Assembly (NCBI GenBank): GCA_017398355.1 | Contig: JAFQGD010000032.1 | Location: 1-64,000, forward strand | Direction: 5' to 3' | Source: Akkermansia sp. | Lineage (GTDB): Bacteria; Verrucomicrobiota; Verrucomicrobiia; Verrucomicrobiales; Akkermansiaceae | DNA length: 64,000 bases | Notes under the pieces: generated by a model | Databases searched by the model: none | What the model saw: only the letters and a program-made list of their open reading frames with translations | What the model was told of the DNA's origin: nothing | Part shown: one piece after another, positions 9,440-18,254 of the stretch | Numbering within the stretch: the stretch's first letter is position 1 | How the letters are laid out: the number at the start of each line of letters is the position of its first letter | Made by a program: the position numbers and the translations under genes

Positions 9440-10131
9440 CAGCGGAAAGACACACCTTTGTTGATGCAGCGGTAGTAATAATCCACGCGGGAAAGGAACC
9501 ATGCCCACTTCGGCCCGGGGCGTCCATTGGTAAGCAGGGGAGTCGGGCAGTTCTTACCCGTCCAATGATAATGCGGCACAACACGTCGCAAGTTTATCTT
9601 GTAGCGTTTCATGAGCAATGCTGCCAATTTGGCCGTTCTGTCCCACGTGCGAAAATGGTTGTGCCCGCGGTTTTCGCATTCGCACATTTCAATACCAATA
9701 GAATTGTGATTCCCTGCTGCCGAACCGGCATGCCAAGCTGTCTCATTCAACGGGATATTCTGCACCGCCATGTATTGGTCTACCGTAAAATGCCAGTTGC
9801 GGTTGTTGAATGCACCGCGACACAGAGCACGCGAATGCTGCATGGCCGTCGCCGTTGATGAATGATTCGCGGTGCTATGAATCGTCAGGAACGTGGGTCG
9901 CATGCGACGAGATTTCTTGCGCTGCAAGGAGTTGGACGGCATCATGCGCACTTTGATATTCACCTCCTTCGCCAACTTACCCAATGAACGAGGAATAATA
10001 GGGCCAGTAACCGCCTTAAACTTATACACCGGCGGCCTCTTCAGGTACGAACTCTTGCTCTGCTGCTGACAGCCGAACATACATGCCAGCAGCATGCAAA
10101 TAAGAGCGATAACCTGACCCCTTCTCACCAT
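9439..10131 (-). CDS. N-acetylmuramoyl-L-alanine amidase lipoprotein (Amidase_2, AmpD-like)
   Basis: This 230-residue zinc amidase should cut the bond between MurNAc and the stem peptide of peptidoglycan or anhydro-muropeptides. A lipobox (MFGC) gives Cys21, so it is probably membrane anchored on the periplasmic side. The fold signature is clear: TIHSTANHS with the first zinc histidine, NWHFTVD, WHAGSAAGNHNSIGIEMCE, and VVPHYHWTGKNCPTPLL with the last His and Cys ligands. It is co-transcribed with recG through a one-base overlap, an odd functional pairing that may only reflect shared transcription. Confidence 0.88.
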   Translation of the reverse strand: MVRRGQVIALICMLLACMFGCQQQSKSSYLKRPPVYKFKAVTGPIIPRSLGKLAKEVNIKVRMMPSNSLQRKKSRRMRPTFLTIHSTANHSSTATAMQHSRALCRGAFNNRNWHFTVDQYMAVQNIPLNETAWHAGSAAGNHNSIGIEMCECENRGHNHFRTWDRTAKLAALLMKRYKINLRRVVPHYHWTGKNCPTPLLTNGRPGPKWAWFLSRVDYYYRCINKGVSFR

Positions 10132-10140
10132 GAGCTTATA

Positions 10141-10166
10141 TTGCCATGTATACCCCCTTTTGGCAA
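10141..10166. promoter_or_regulatory. Inverted repeat upstream of the amidase-recG operon
   Basis: TTGCCA (10141-10146) and TGGCAA (10161-10166) form an inverted repeat 10-35 bases upstream of the amidase start. On the minus strand, TATAAG lies next to the ATG and TTGCCA could serve as a -35 box, so the repeat may simply include the promoter. Operator function is speculative. Confidence 0.3.
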
Positions 10167-10219
10167 GTATAAATCTGGTTTTTGTGAAAAATTATTTTAG
10201 CTTTCCTAAACAATCAACA

Positions 10220-10251
10220 GCGCGCATCCCTTTCTTAAAAAGGATGCGCGC
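10220..10251 (-). terminator. Terminator after the rpiB-glyA fusion gene
   Basis: A perfect 10-bp stem, GCGCGCATCC (10220-10229) with GGATGCGCGC (10242-10251), lies 26 bases past the stop codon at 10278. The minus-strand tail is TGTTGATTG, only weakly T-rich. The GC-rich stem also serves the plus strand equally well. Confidence 0.65.
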
Positions 10252-10277
10252 CATATTCAAATCAACTGAGGGGGAAC

Positions 10278-11963
10278 TCAGGGCATGGGGAAAGACTTAT
10301 TGAACGCCGAAACCTCTGCACGCAAGGCAGCATAAGCATCAGGCGTAGCGCAAATCTTCTGGGCGGCAAGAATGGCCAAACAACGGGCAATGAACTCAGC
10401 AACCTTGCGCACGTCATCTTCCTTCATACCACGGGTGGTAACAGCAGGCGTACCGATGCGGATACCGGAGGGCTTAGCCGTCGTGCCCTTGTCATAGGGG
10501 ATAGCGTTCTTGTTGACGGTGATACCCACCTCATCCAGCGCCACTTGAGCTTCAGCACCATTGAGGCCCTTCACACTCAAGTCTACAAGGAAGCAGTGAT
10601 TATCCGTGCCACCTGCCACAATACGGAAGCCAAGCTGGGTAAGCTTATCCGCCATAGCCTTGGAGTTCTTCACCACCTGCTTAGCATACTCGCGGAACTC
10701 GGGGCGCAAAGCCTCACCCAAGCAAGCAGCCTTGGCGGCGATGACATGCATCAGCGGGCCACCTTGCAAACCGGGGAACGTAGCACTATTGAGCTTCTTG
10801 GCCCACTTCTCCTTGCACAGAACCAAGCCACCGCGCGGCCCGCGCAAGCTCTTGTGTGTCGTGGTAGAAACGAAGTCGGCATATGGCACGGGAGAGGGAT
10901 GTGCGCCACCGGCCACCAGACCGGCAATGTGAGCCATATCTACAAACATGATAGCACCCACCTCGTCGCAAATCTTGCGGATACGGGCAAAATCAATCGT
11001 GCGGGAGTAGGCAGATGCACCGGCCAAAATCAACGCAGGCTTCACCTCCTTGGCCTTAGCCTCCAAGGCATCATAATCTATGCACTCGGTTTCAGGGTCT
11101 ACACCGTAGTGTTCCACCTTGTACTGCTTGCCGGAGAAATTAGCGAAGAAACCATGGGAAAGGTGGCCACCGCAAGCCAAATCCATCGTCAGAATCGTAT
11201 CACCGGGGTTGATGCAAGCGTGGTACACAGACATATTGGCCTGGGAGCCGGAGTGAGCCTGCACATTGGCAAAATCACACCCGAAAAGAGCCTTCGCGCG
11301 GTCAATGGCCAACTGCTCCACCTTGTCCACAACCTCGCAACCGCCATACCAACGCTTGTCGGGGTAGCCTTCAGCGTACTTATTGGTCAGTACAGAGCCC
11401 TGAGCCTCCATCACAGAGGGGGAAGCAAAGTTCTCAGACGCAATCAGCTCAATGTTGTTGTTCTGGCGCTGGCGCTCTTCCTCTATGTATGCGGCCAATT
11501 CGGGGTCTGTCACAGCCAAGGGAGACCCGGAAGCCTTTACCAAGCGCTTCACGTGGCGGCCACCTTCAAACTCGGAGCCCAACCAAGTATGCAACAATTC
11601 ATCCAAATCCTCAGGCTGAACGAAAGCAGATGCCAAGCACATCACATTTGCATCATTATGCTGGCGAGAAAGAGCAGCCACCTGCGGGGTGCGGGTCAGC
11701 GTAGCGCGGATACCCTTCCAGCGGTTCGCGGCAATGCTCATGCCCAAACCGGAAAAGCAAATCAAAATACCGCGATCAGCGCGGCCATCAGCAACGCGCT
11801 TACACACAGCATTAGCATAGTCCGAATAATCGCAGGATTCCTTGCTGTGTGTTCCCACGTCTTCTACTTCCATGCCCCAGCCTTTCAGCAATTCGATGGC
11901 AGCTTCCTTCAGATCCACGCCCTTGTGGTCTGAACCAATGACAATGCGGAGTTCCGTATTCAT
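10278..11963 (-). CDS. glyA: Fusion of RpiB-type sugar-phosphate isomerase and serine hydroxymethyltransferase
   Basis: One 561-residue reading frame joins two enzymes. Residues 1-145 form an RpiB/LacAB isomerase (ribose 5-phosphate to ribulose 5-phosphate): GSDHKG with His13, Cys69 in [25 protein letters not shown] with His102, and the phosphate-binding GGRHVKR. Residues 150-561 form a full SHMT (serine + THF to glycine + methylene-THF): [11 protein letters not shown], the [17 protein letters not shown] signature, and PLP lysine Lys371 in TTTHKSLRG. The usual CGTG loop of RpiB is CFSG here, so Thr becomes Ser. The ATG at 11963 precedes [15 protein letters not shown] and fits a promoter just upstream; a longer in-frame extension is not needed. 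A link between pentose and one-carbon metabolism is inference. Confidence 0.93.
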   Translation of the reverse strand: MNTELRIVIGSDHKGVDLKEAAIELLKGWGMEVEDVGTHSKESCDYSDYANAVCKRVADGRADRGILICFSGLGMSIAANRWKGIRATLTRTPQVAALSRQHNDANVMCLASAFVQPEDLDELLHTWLGSEFEGGRHVKRLVKASGSPLAVTDPELAAYIEEERQRQNNNIELIASENFASPSVMEAQGSVLTNKYAEGYPDKRWYGGCEVVDKVEQLAIDRAKALFGCDFANVQAHSGSQANMSVYHACINPGDTILTMDLACGGHLSHGFFANFSGKQYKVEHYGVDPETECIDYDALEAKAKEVKPALILAGASAYSRTIDFARIRKICDEVGAIMFVDMAHIAGLVAGGAHPSPVPYADFVSTTTHKSLRGPRGGLVLCKEKWAKKLNSATFPGLQGGPLMHVIAAKAACLGEALRPEFREYAKQVVKNSKAMADKLTQLGFRIVAGGTDNHCFLVDLSVKGLNGAEAQVALDEVGITVNKNAIPYDKGTTAKPSGIRIGTPAVTTRGMKEDDVRKVAEFIARCLAILAAQKICATPDAYAALRAEVSAFNKSFPMP

Positions 11964-12261
11964 GTGCGAAAAAACCTGATACGCAACTCTATCACACGCC
12001 CCGCTTTCTAGCAAGCGTTTATTTTTTCATCCGCTCGCATATTTTTCATACAGATTCGGATACTCTCGTTCCTAGCAAGCTCCCCACCGCCCCCCCGCAC
12101 AAAACAAGGGTAGCCACATCGCCCTCTTTTGGACAGCACAGCCGTAGCCCCAGGTATAAACCTCCGCAAAAAAATAGTCTCGCCCTCCAAACTCCCATCT
12201 ATCGGAAGATTTGCTCAGACTTTAGAGCACGAGTGAGGGCAAATTTGACCTAGACGGGGCA
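11964..12261. other. Intergenic region between oppC and rpiB-glyA
   Basis: About 300 bases with no convincing gene. The rpiB-glyA promoter occupies the left end. I found no clear terminator for the opp operon here, so partial readthrough from oppC is possible. A 60-codon ORF in it has no family-like features. Confidence 0.5.
11986..12014 (-). promoter_or_regulatory. Promoter of the rpiB-glyA fusion gene
   Basis: TTGCTA (12009-12014), exactly 17 bases, then TAGAGT (11986-11991) on the minus strand, 22 bases before the ATG at 11963. No purine-rich ribosome binding site is visible in the short leader. Confidence 0.6.
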
Positions 12262-13209
12262 TCAATCCTTGGCGGATTTGGGGTCGATGGCATCGCGCAG
12301 GCCATCGCCCAGGAAATTGAGGGCCAGTAGGGTGAGGCAGAAAAAGAGGGATGGGAAGAGGAGGAGTTCCGGGGAGACTTCCATGCGGTCTGCGCCTTCT
12401 TTGATGAGAGTACCCCATGAGGAATTGGGCGCTTTCACCCCCAAGCCAATGAACGAGAGGGTGGATTCGGTGAGCATGATACCCGGCACCGCCAAGGTGG
12501 TGTACACGACCACGGTACCAAGCAAATTGGGGGCAATATGGCGGAAGAGGATGCGCATGTGTCCCAAGCCCAGGGAGCGGGCAGCCATGACGTATTCTTG
12601 GGCTTTAATTTCCAGCGTTTGGGTGCGCACAATACGGGCAAGGGTGAGCCAACCCAGAGCGCCGATGGCGATAAAGAGCGGGACCAGGCCAAGGATGGGC
12701 GCTACGCTCTCACGGCTCCAGCCGGTAGTTTCCACCAACCATGCAGTCAGCTCTTTGACGGGCTCCTCAATGCTGAGGGAGAAAACAATGACCAACACAA
12801 TGAAAGGCAAGGCAAAGAGCACATCCACGGTGCGCATCATGAACGCATCGGTGCGCCCGCCCACATAGCCGGAAAGCAAGCCGTAGACCAAACCCACGAG
12901 CAGCGACACCCCGGTAGCCACGGCACCCACCAACAGGGAAATGCGCCCGCCGTAGAGGACACGCGCTAGCAGGTCGCGCCCCAATTGATCCGTGCCAAAG
13001 GGGTGTTCCCAGCAGCAGGGGCCGGCTATATTATCCAAATTGGTTGAATTGGGGTTGGCTATGAAGGGGCAAAGTGGCAACAGGAAGCAAGCGAGCGCCA
13101 CCAACAGCAAAAATACCAGAGAAGCCACGGCCGCGCGATTGTTGCGCAGGCGCCGCATGGCGTCTTGCCAGAGTGAATTACCTTGTGAGTATGCCTTGGT
13201 GGGGGTCAT
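12262..13209 (-). CDS. oppC: Oligopeptide/dipeptide ABC importer permease, OppC/DppC type
   Basis: Second permease of a peptide importer: 315 residues with the OppC_N leader (WQDAMRRLRNNRAAVASLVFLLLVALACFLLP) and a typical FGTDQLGRDLLARVLYGGRISL entry. The EAA loop for the ATPase is around YVMAARSLGLGHMRILFRHIAPNL. About six membrane helices are expected. It is 18 bases after oppB and the last gene of the operon. The ATPase subunits (OppD/OppF) are not in this window, so they must be encoded elsewhere. Confidence 0.92.
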   Translation of the reverse strand: MTPTKAYSQGNSLWQDAMRRLRNNRAAVASLVFLLLVALACFLLPLCPFIANPNSTNLDNIAGPCCWEHPFGTDQLGRDLLARVLYGGRISLLVGAVATGVSLLVGLVYGLLSGYVGGRTDAFMMRTVDVLFALPFIVLVIVFSLSIEEPVKELTAWLVETTGWSRESVAPILGLVPLFIAIGALGWLTLARIVRTQTLEIKAQEYVMAARSLGLGHMRILFRHIAPNLLGTVVVYTTLAVPGIMLTESTLSFIGLGVKAPNSSWGTLIKEGADRMEVSPELLLFPSLFFCLTLLALNFLGDGLRDAIDPKSAKD

Positions 13210-13227
13210 CTTGGGATGGGCGCGGGA

Positions 13228-14157
13228 TTATGCAGTACCCTGCGAGCGCAGGCGCGGGTTGAGGGCGACCAAGACCAAATCTACCACTAGGTTCGCCGCC
13301 ACGATGAGCGAGCCATAGCAGAAAACCAGCCCTTGGATGAGGAAATAATCGCGGTCGGTGGTGGCATTCACAAAGTGCAGGCCCATGCCCGGCACTTGGA
13401 AACAGGTCTCTACCACAAAAGACCCGGTAATGAGCGCGGCAAACGCAGGCCCCAAGTAGGACACGGCAGGCAATAAACCGCTGCGCATGGCATGTACATA
13501 CAACAAGCGCAGCGGGCCACAGCCCTTGGCACGCGCCGTGCGCACAAAATCCTGCGCCAAAACCTCCACCATACCGCCACGTGTCAAGCGTGCAATATAA
13601 GCAGCATTGATGAGCCCCAGCGTGAGCGCCGGCAACACCACGCACAACGGGTTATCCCACCCGGCAACGCTGAGCCCCGGCACCCGGGTGCCCAGCACAA
13701 GACCAAAGACAGGTGCCGTCACAAATGCGGGAATACAAATACCGGCCATGGCAGGCAGCATGAGTAGGGCATCCGGCCAGCGGTTGCGGTACCAAGCCGC
13801 CAACATGCCCGCTGGTATACCCACGCACACAGCAATGAGCATGCCAACTACGCCGACCTCCAGCGAGACGGGGAAGGCCTGGGAAATGATGGTAGATACC
13901 TGCACACCTTCGCGCACCAATGAAGGGCCAAAATCCCCATGCAGCAAAATACCCTTCCAGTAGTTCAGGTATTGCACCCAAGCCGGTTGGTCCAAACCAT
14001 ACAAATTGTTGAGCTGCGCCATGATGTGCTCCGGCAATTTGCGGTCTCCCAAGAAAGGGTTCCCCGGCAGCAAGCGCACGAGAAAGAAGGTGATTGTTTC
14101 CAGCACAAACACCACCAACAGCCCTTGGGCCAAGCGTCTGAGCAATAGGCGTATCAT
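13228..14157 (-). CDS. oppB: Oligopeptide/dipeptide ABC importer permease, OppB/DppB type
   Basis: First permease of the importer: 309 residues starting MIRLLLRRLAQGLLVVFVLETITFFLVRLLPGNPF, the standard OppB opening. The EAA-like motif is in DFVRTARAKGCGPLRLLYVHAMRSGLLP, and PGMGLHFVNATTDRDYFLIQG is near the end. Its ATG overlaps the oppA stop by four bases (ATGA at 14154-14157), which couples its translation to the binding protein. Confidence 0.93.
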   Translation of the reverse strand: MIRLLLRRLAQGLLVVFVLETITFFLVRLLPGNPFLGDRKLPEHIMAQLNNLYGLDQPAWVQYLNYWKGILLHGDFGPSLVREGVQVSTIISQAFPVSLEVGVVGMLIAVCVGIPAGMLAAWYRNRWPDALLMLPAMAGICIPAFVTAPVFGLVLGTRVPGLSVAGWDNPLCVVLPALTLGLINAAYIARLTRGGMVEVLAQDFVRTARAKGCGPLRLLYVHAMRSGLLPAVSYLGPAFAALITGSFVVETCFQVPGMGLHFVNATTDRDYFLIQGLVFCYGSLIVAANLVVDLVLVALNPRLRSQGTA

Positions 14158-15875
14158 GGCTGAACCGGCGTGGGAAGTTGTACCGCATCTAACGGGTGGT
14201 TATCGAGCATGAGCGGATACCAGCCTGATATGCCGGGGTGTTTCAAGTATGTGCGCTCACTCGTATACAGGGGGATGACAGGCTGGGCCTCCAGCATGAT
14301 GCTTTCTGCGCGGCGCAGGTGCGCATTGCGCTCTGCCGCATGGCCACTCACACGCGCGGCTTGGATGGCGGCATCGCACTCGGTATTGCCCCAACCGGTG
14401 CAATTGTTGCCCCCACCGCTGCGCCACAGCTCCACAAAGGTGGAAGAATCCAGATAATCTCCACTCCAAGAGGAAGAGGATATATCATACTGCATGCTCT
14501 GCTGGGCAGATTTGTAGGCCGTCCACTCGCAGGAGCGTATCTCCACGTGGATACCCAGCACATCTTTCCACATGGCCTGAATCGTCTCCGCCATCACGCG
14601 CTGCACATCGCGGGAGGTGGTCATCAACTCCAGCACCGGGAAATTCTTACCCCCGGCATACCCGGCCTCGGCCAGCAAGTGCCGGGCCAAAGCCTCACGC
14701 TCTGCCTGGGAGCCCCCCCGCATGAAAGACGGAGGCTCTGCTGCATACCCAGCCCCGGGCGGGGTGAATACGCCGGTGGCTTTCCCGGCACCGCGCACCA
14801 CTTTGTTTACCAGTGTGTCGCGGTCAATCGCCAGTGAGAGCGCCCGGCGCACGCGTACATCATTCAATGGTGGCCTTGCGGTGTTCAGGCGGTAAAAAAT
14901 TGTACAATAATACGGGTCTTGGCAAAAGTGCTGCGGCACAACCGCACAGGCGCGGGCCAGCATCTCCGGTGGCACATTGTTGGTAATATGCAGCTTGCCG
15001 CCTATGTACATACGCGTCTCCGTGTAGCCATTCACTATCGGCAAGAAACGGATGCCGCGGTTGCGCACCTCCCCCGCACGCCAATAGCGCGGATTAGGGC
15101 TCACGCTCAGAAAATCATTGAAGCGGTGACCGCTGTATACATACGCCCCATTGCCTACCCAGTGGCCCAGTTGAGTCCACCGGCTGCTGCGGTCCAGCAT
15201 ACCGCCGCATGCCTCCACATGGTGCTCCGGTAGCGGATACCAGGTGAAATGCAGCACCAGCTGCAGCAAATGTGGTGTGGGGCCATTGAGCGTGAGCCGC
15301 AGCGTGCGCTCATCCGCAGCATGCACGCCTACCGCTTCCCACGAGGCCTGCCCCTTATTGTAAGCTTCTGCCCCTTTCAGCGGGTAGAGCATCTCTGCAT
15401 AGCGCCCGGCAAACTCCGGGTGCAGCAAGCGTTTGTATGCATACACAAAATCCTGCGCCCGCACCGGCTTACCATCACTCCAGGCGGCCTCTCGCAAGTA
15501 AAAAGTCCACTCACTCGCATCGGCATTGTGTTCCCAACGCTCAGCCATACCGGGATGCACCCTCCCCTCTTCTTGCGCATCCGGCCGCACTAGCCCTTCC
15601 AGCAGCGTGGAGATGATTTTGCCGTCCGCCACTGCCGTGGCTTTGTGGGGGTCCAAGCTTTGCGGCTCTGCATTGTTTCCGATGATGAGAATCCCCTGCT
15701 CTGCAAACTTCTCCGCAGAGTTCTTTCCGTCACCACAACCGGTCAGCACCATTGCCCCCAGTAGTGCCGCCATGATTCCCATGCCTCGCACGACATGCAG
15801 TATACCAGTCTCCACCTGTTTCCGCAAGTTTTTAGACACCTCGTCCCCCTTCCCGTTGCCCGGTCTCCGTGTCAT
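14154..15875 (-). CDS. oppA: Peptide ABC transporter substrate-binding lipoprotein (OppA/DppA, SBP_bac_5)
   Basis: Periplasmic binding protein for peptides, 573 residues. Family hallmarks include NNAEPQSLDPHKA, ISTLLEGLVR, RVHPGMAERWEHNADASEWTF-like text, and the C-terminal DNHPLDAVQL. The lipobox LTGC puts the acylated Cys at residue 47, preceded by an unusually long 46-residue N-terminus. An internal Met nearer the hydrophobic stretch could be the true start. The gene leads the opp operon and may be controlled by an attenuator-like structure about 270 bases upstream. Confidence 0.9.
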   Translation of the reverse strand: MTRRPGNGKGDEVSKNLRKQVETGILHVVRGMGIMAALLGAMVLTGCGDGKNSAEKFAEQGILIIGNNAEPQSLDPHKATAVADGKIISTLLEGLVRPDAQEEGRVHPGMAERWEHNADASEWTFYLREAAWSDGKPVRAQDFVYAYKRLLHPEFAGRYAEMLYPLKGAEAYNKGQASWEAVGVHAADERTLRLTLNGPTPHLLQLVLHFTWYPLPEHHVEACGGMLDRSSRWTQLGHWVGNGAYVYSGHRFNDFLSVSPNPRYWRAGEVRNRGIRFLPIVNGYTETRMYIGGKLHITNNVPPEMLARACAVVPQHFCQDPYYCTIFYRLNTARPPLNDVRVRRALSLAIDRDTLVNKVVRGAGKATGVFTPPGAGYAAEPPSFMRGGSQAEREALARHLLAEAGYAGGKNFPVLELMTTSRDVQRVMAETIQAMWKDVLGIHVEIRSCEWTAYKSAQQSMQYDISSSSWSGDYLDSSTFVELWRSGGGNNCTGWGNTECDAAIQAARVSGHAAERNAHLRRAESIMLEAQPVIPLYTSERTYLKHPGISGWYPLMLDNHPLDAVQLPTPVQP

Positions 15876-16147
15876 GACCCTCTCCGCATCCGCCCCCCGC
15901 CCTTCATTTTACAAAATCTCTCAAGGACATGTGTAAAAACACTCTCATCGTCTTATATTGACGAAAAAGCTTACAGGTGTCAGGAAGTCGATTTTTCTCC
16001 AACTACAATGTACGATGACTACGCCATCTCTGACACGCTCTTTCATTGGCAGAGTCAATCCACCACAACTCCGCAGAGCAATACCGGGCAAAACTTTATC
16101 CACCATGCAGAGCGAAATATCACCATCATGCTCTTCATCCGCAAACG

Positions 16148-16235
16148 AAAAAAAACGGAGAGTGGAGTAAGCTCCCCATATACATTCATGGGGCCTGTTC
16201 AGTATGTATCTCATTCCGGAGCGCGCCCCATGAGC
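16148..16235 (-). promoter_or_regulatory. Candidate transcription attenuator in the opp leader
   Basis: Read on the minus strand, TCATGGGGC (16225-16233) can pair over nine bases with GCCCCATGA (16186-16194). The CCCCAT of that second arm can instead pair with ATGGGG (16174-16179). The GGGGAG at 16172-16177 can in turn pair with CTCTCC (16157-16162), directly followed by G and eight Ts (16148-16155). This is the a:b / b:c / c:d layout of a terminator-antiterminator switch. No aptamer or leader peptide is recognised, and chance is not excluded. Confidence 0.35.
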
Positions 16236-16333
16236 ATCAAATGGAGGCTGGAGCATGCGATTCCGGCTCACATCATGGCTTGGAGTATGAAAGCCTGCTA
16301 ACTGCTCGCTGAACTAACGGCACTCAACACACT

Positions 16334-16367
16334 AACACCCCACAGACAGAAGTCTGCGGGGTGTTTT
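16334..16367 (-). terminator. Terminator after the GH109-like gene (possibly bidirectional)
   Basis: A 14-bp stem with one A-C mismatch (16334-16347 with 16352-16365) and a four-base loop lies about 28 bases past the stop at 16395. The run of four Ts is on the plus-strand side, so it would also stop plus-strand transcription. Confidence 0.65.
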
Positions 16368-16394
16368 GAGATGTATGATTATGCAAGGCAAATC

Positions 16395-18254
16395 TTACAC
16401 TTCCTCAGCCGTGTCATCGTCCTCGAAAGGAGTGGTGGAAGCAGAGGGTGCGGGCTCTGCCACAGGAGCGGGTGCGGGCTTTGCCTCAGGAGCGGGTGCG
16501 GGCTCTGCCACAGGAGCGGGTGCGGGCTCTGCCACAGGAGCGGGTGCGGGCTTTGCCTCAGCCTCTACCTTGGCATAAGCTTCTGCATAGGCTTTTTCTG
16601 CGGCAACGGATGCGGCCGAAGCAGCCTTTTCAGCAATCTCTGTTTCAGCATCGAGCTTGGCAGCAGCAGCAGCATAATCCTTGGCGGCACCTTCCTCACC
16701 GGCCTTAGCGGCATCGTAGAGAGACCAGAGGCCGAGCTTCTTGACAGCCGTCTTGTGAGCAGCGCTGAATGCGGCAGCGGCGGCCTCCGTAGCGGCTTCA
16801 TCCTCTGCAGAAGCATAGGCATGCTTATAGCCCTTCACATCATTCCAGTGACCGCGGGTGAAATCGGGGAAGGAGACGGAGCAGTTGTTATTGTCCATGG
16901 AGAGGGAGCCGAGCTCAGCCAAGCAGCACCATTCTGCAAGGTCGTACACGTCCATATCCAAGGGGAGGCCATTCTGCAAGCAGTAGACGAGGCGGGCATC
17001 CATGAAGAAGTCCATACCACCGTGGCCACCTACCTTTTCAGCCACTTCGCCATACTTCTTGATGATGGGGTGGCGGTATGCGGCGCGCAGCTTCTTCATG
17101 TTTTCTTCAGACATGAAGGAGTGGGAGTCGAGGTCCTCGAGATCGGGAGCACCTTCAGACTGTTTCATGTGGCCGCTTTCCAGAACAAAGCCTTCGATGG
17201 GGTACTTGTTGGCAAAGCCACGGGTACCGGTGAGCTGGAAGAGGCGGTTGTAGGGCTGGGGGTTCATCACATTGTGCTGAATCTCCACCACCTTGCCATT
17301 TGCCGTGCGCATGAGGGTGGTGGTGTGGTCGCCGTTGCGGAATTCGGGGCAAGGCTTACCGGTCTTCTTCTCCACATATTCGCGACCATGCACAGACTTG
17401 GTATCCATAGCCACCAGCGTAGTGAAGCGGTCGCCACGGTGGATATCCATGACCTGAGCTACAGGACCAAGGCCGTGTGTAGCATACACGTCACCGCGGT
17501 TTTCCTTGTTGTACTTCATACGCCAGCCGAGCTTCTCGGGGTCGTTGGCGGGGTTGACCCAATAATCGCCCCAGAAGGGGTCGAGGTTGTGGATGTAGGC
17601 ACCCTTGGCGTAGAGGACCTCGCCCAGCACGCCCTGCTGAGCCATGTTGAGGGCATCCAATTCGAACCAGTCGTAGCAGCAGTTCTCCAGAATCATGCAG
17701 TGCTTGCGAGTCTTTTCGGAGAGGTTGATGAGCTCCCAGCACTGCTCAAGGTTCATGGCGCTGGGCACTTCGATAGCGGTGTGCTTGCCATTCTCCAAAG
17801 CGCACTTGGCTACGGGGAAGTGGTGATCCCAGTCCGTAGCAATGTACACGAGGTCAATATCGGGGCGCTTGCAAAGTTCCTCATAACCAGTGGCACCGAA
17901 GTAGATATCGGCAGGAGCCATGCCGGCCTTGCGCAGAGCCTTCTGGCACTTTTCAGCGCGTGCTTTTTCATAATCGCACAGGGCTACAATTTCCACACCG
18001 GGGATATGGGTAAAGCGAGTCACAGCCCCCGGGCCACGCATACCGAGGCCGACGAAAGCTACACGGACCGTCTTCATCTTAGGAGCTGTCAGGCCGACAA
18101 CGTGCTGCTGCCCATCGGGGCGAGCGGGCGTCTCGACTACGAGGGTTCCCTTGTCCCAATGTGTCTTGGTAGAGGGCGACAGCGACTGGGCGTTGAGGGT
18201 GCTCACAGACATGAGCACGGCAACCGCCAATGTAATCACTTTGTTGAGTTTCAT
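16395..18254 (-). CDS. Secreted Gfo/Idh/MocA oxidoreductase, GH109-like, with Pro/Ala repeat tail
   Basis: The N-terminal 22 residues form a signal peptide ending LNAQ. The Rossmann motif FVGLGMRG lies at 67-74. EVPSAMN and ENCCYDWFE correspond to the active-site segments of GH109 NAD-dependent glycosidases (alpha-N-acetylgalactosaminidases), as do VYATHGLGPVAQVMDIHRGD and EKVGGHGGMDFFM. Release of GalNAc from mucin-type glycans is therefore plausible but not proven. Beyond about residue 480 the protein departs from the family: an Ala-rich, probably helical segment of about 100 residues, then an 8-residue APAPVAEP-type repeat, and an acidic end. The total of 619 residues is well over the usual 440-480. 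The repeat corresponds to 24-bp DNA units. Confidence 0.85.
   Translation of the reverse strand: MKLNKVITLAVAVLMSVSTLNAQSLSPSTKTHWDKGTLVVETPARPDGQQHVVGLTAPKMKTVRVAFVGLGMRGPGAVTRFTHIPGVEIVALCDYEKARAEKCQKALRKAGMAPADIYFGATGYEELCKRPDIDLVYIATDWDHHFPVAKCALENGKHTAIEVPSAMNLEQCWELINLSEKTRKHCMILENCCYDWFELDALNMAQQGVLGEVLYAKGAYIHNLDPFWGDYWVNPANDPEKLGWRMKYNKENRGDVYATHGLGPVAQVMDIHRGDRFTTLVAMDTKSVHGREYVEKKTGKPCPEFRNGDHTTTLMRTANGKVVEIQHNVMNPQPYNRLFQLTGTRGFANKYPIEGFVLESGHMKQSEGAPDLEDLDSHSFMSEENMKKLRAAYRHPIIKKYGEVAEKVGGHGGMDFFMDARLVYCLQNGLPLDMDVYDLAEWCCLAELGSLSMDNNNCSVSFPDFTRGHWNDVKGYKHAYASAEDEAATEAAAAAFSAAHKTAVKKLGLWSLYDAAKAGEEGAAKDYAAAAAKLDAETEIAEKAASAASVAAEKAYAEAYAKVEAEAKPAPAPVAEPAPAPVAEPAPAPEAKPAPAPVAEPAPSASTTPFEDDDTAEEV
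16447..16563. repeat. 24-bp tandem repeat encoding APAPVAEP units
   Basis: Four complete 24-base units (16447-16470, 16471-16494, 16495-16518, 16519-16542) and a partial fifth to 16563. They differ only at a few bases, giving Val/Ala-Glu versus Glu/Ala-Lys variants. The repeat is in frame, so changes in copy number would lengthen or shorten the protein tail without a frameshift. Confidence 0.9.

Larger units (their letters stand above)
15876..16394. other. Long intergenic region upstream of the opp operon
   Basis: About 520 bases without a convincing protein gene. It holds the terminator of the GH109-like gene (16334-16367) and a set of mutually exclusive hairpins ending in eight Ts (16148-16236). 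It also holds possible -10 material for oppA near 15907-15913 (TAAAAT on the minus strand). A 108-codon GTG-start ORF runs through it on the minus strand, but its product has no recognisable features. Confidence 0.5.

Noticed and set aside
12008-12190. 60-codon minus-strand ORF between oppC and rpiB-glyA
   Set aside because: It contains the rpiB-glyA promoter, and the product has no coherent features.
15945-16271. 108-codon minus-strand ORF upstream of oppA
   Set aside because: It starts with GTG, has no family-like pattern, and runs through the hairpins and T8 tract that look regulatory. Not annotated as a gene.
16140-16367. Plus-strand small RNA (6S or tmRNA) ending at the 16334-16367 terminator
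   Set aside because: No tmRNA ends, tag peptide, 6S bubble or SRP motif could be found. The hairpin is well placed as the terminator of the minus-strand GH109-like gene.
16447-16563. CRISPR array or intergenic repeat
   Set aside because: The 24-bp units are contiguous with no spacers and are in frame within the GH109-like gene.
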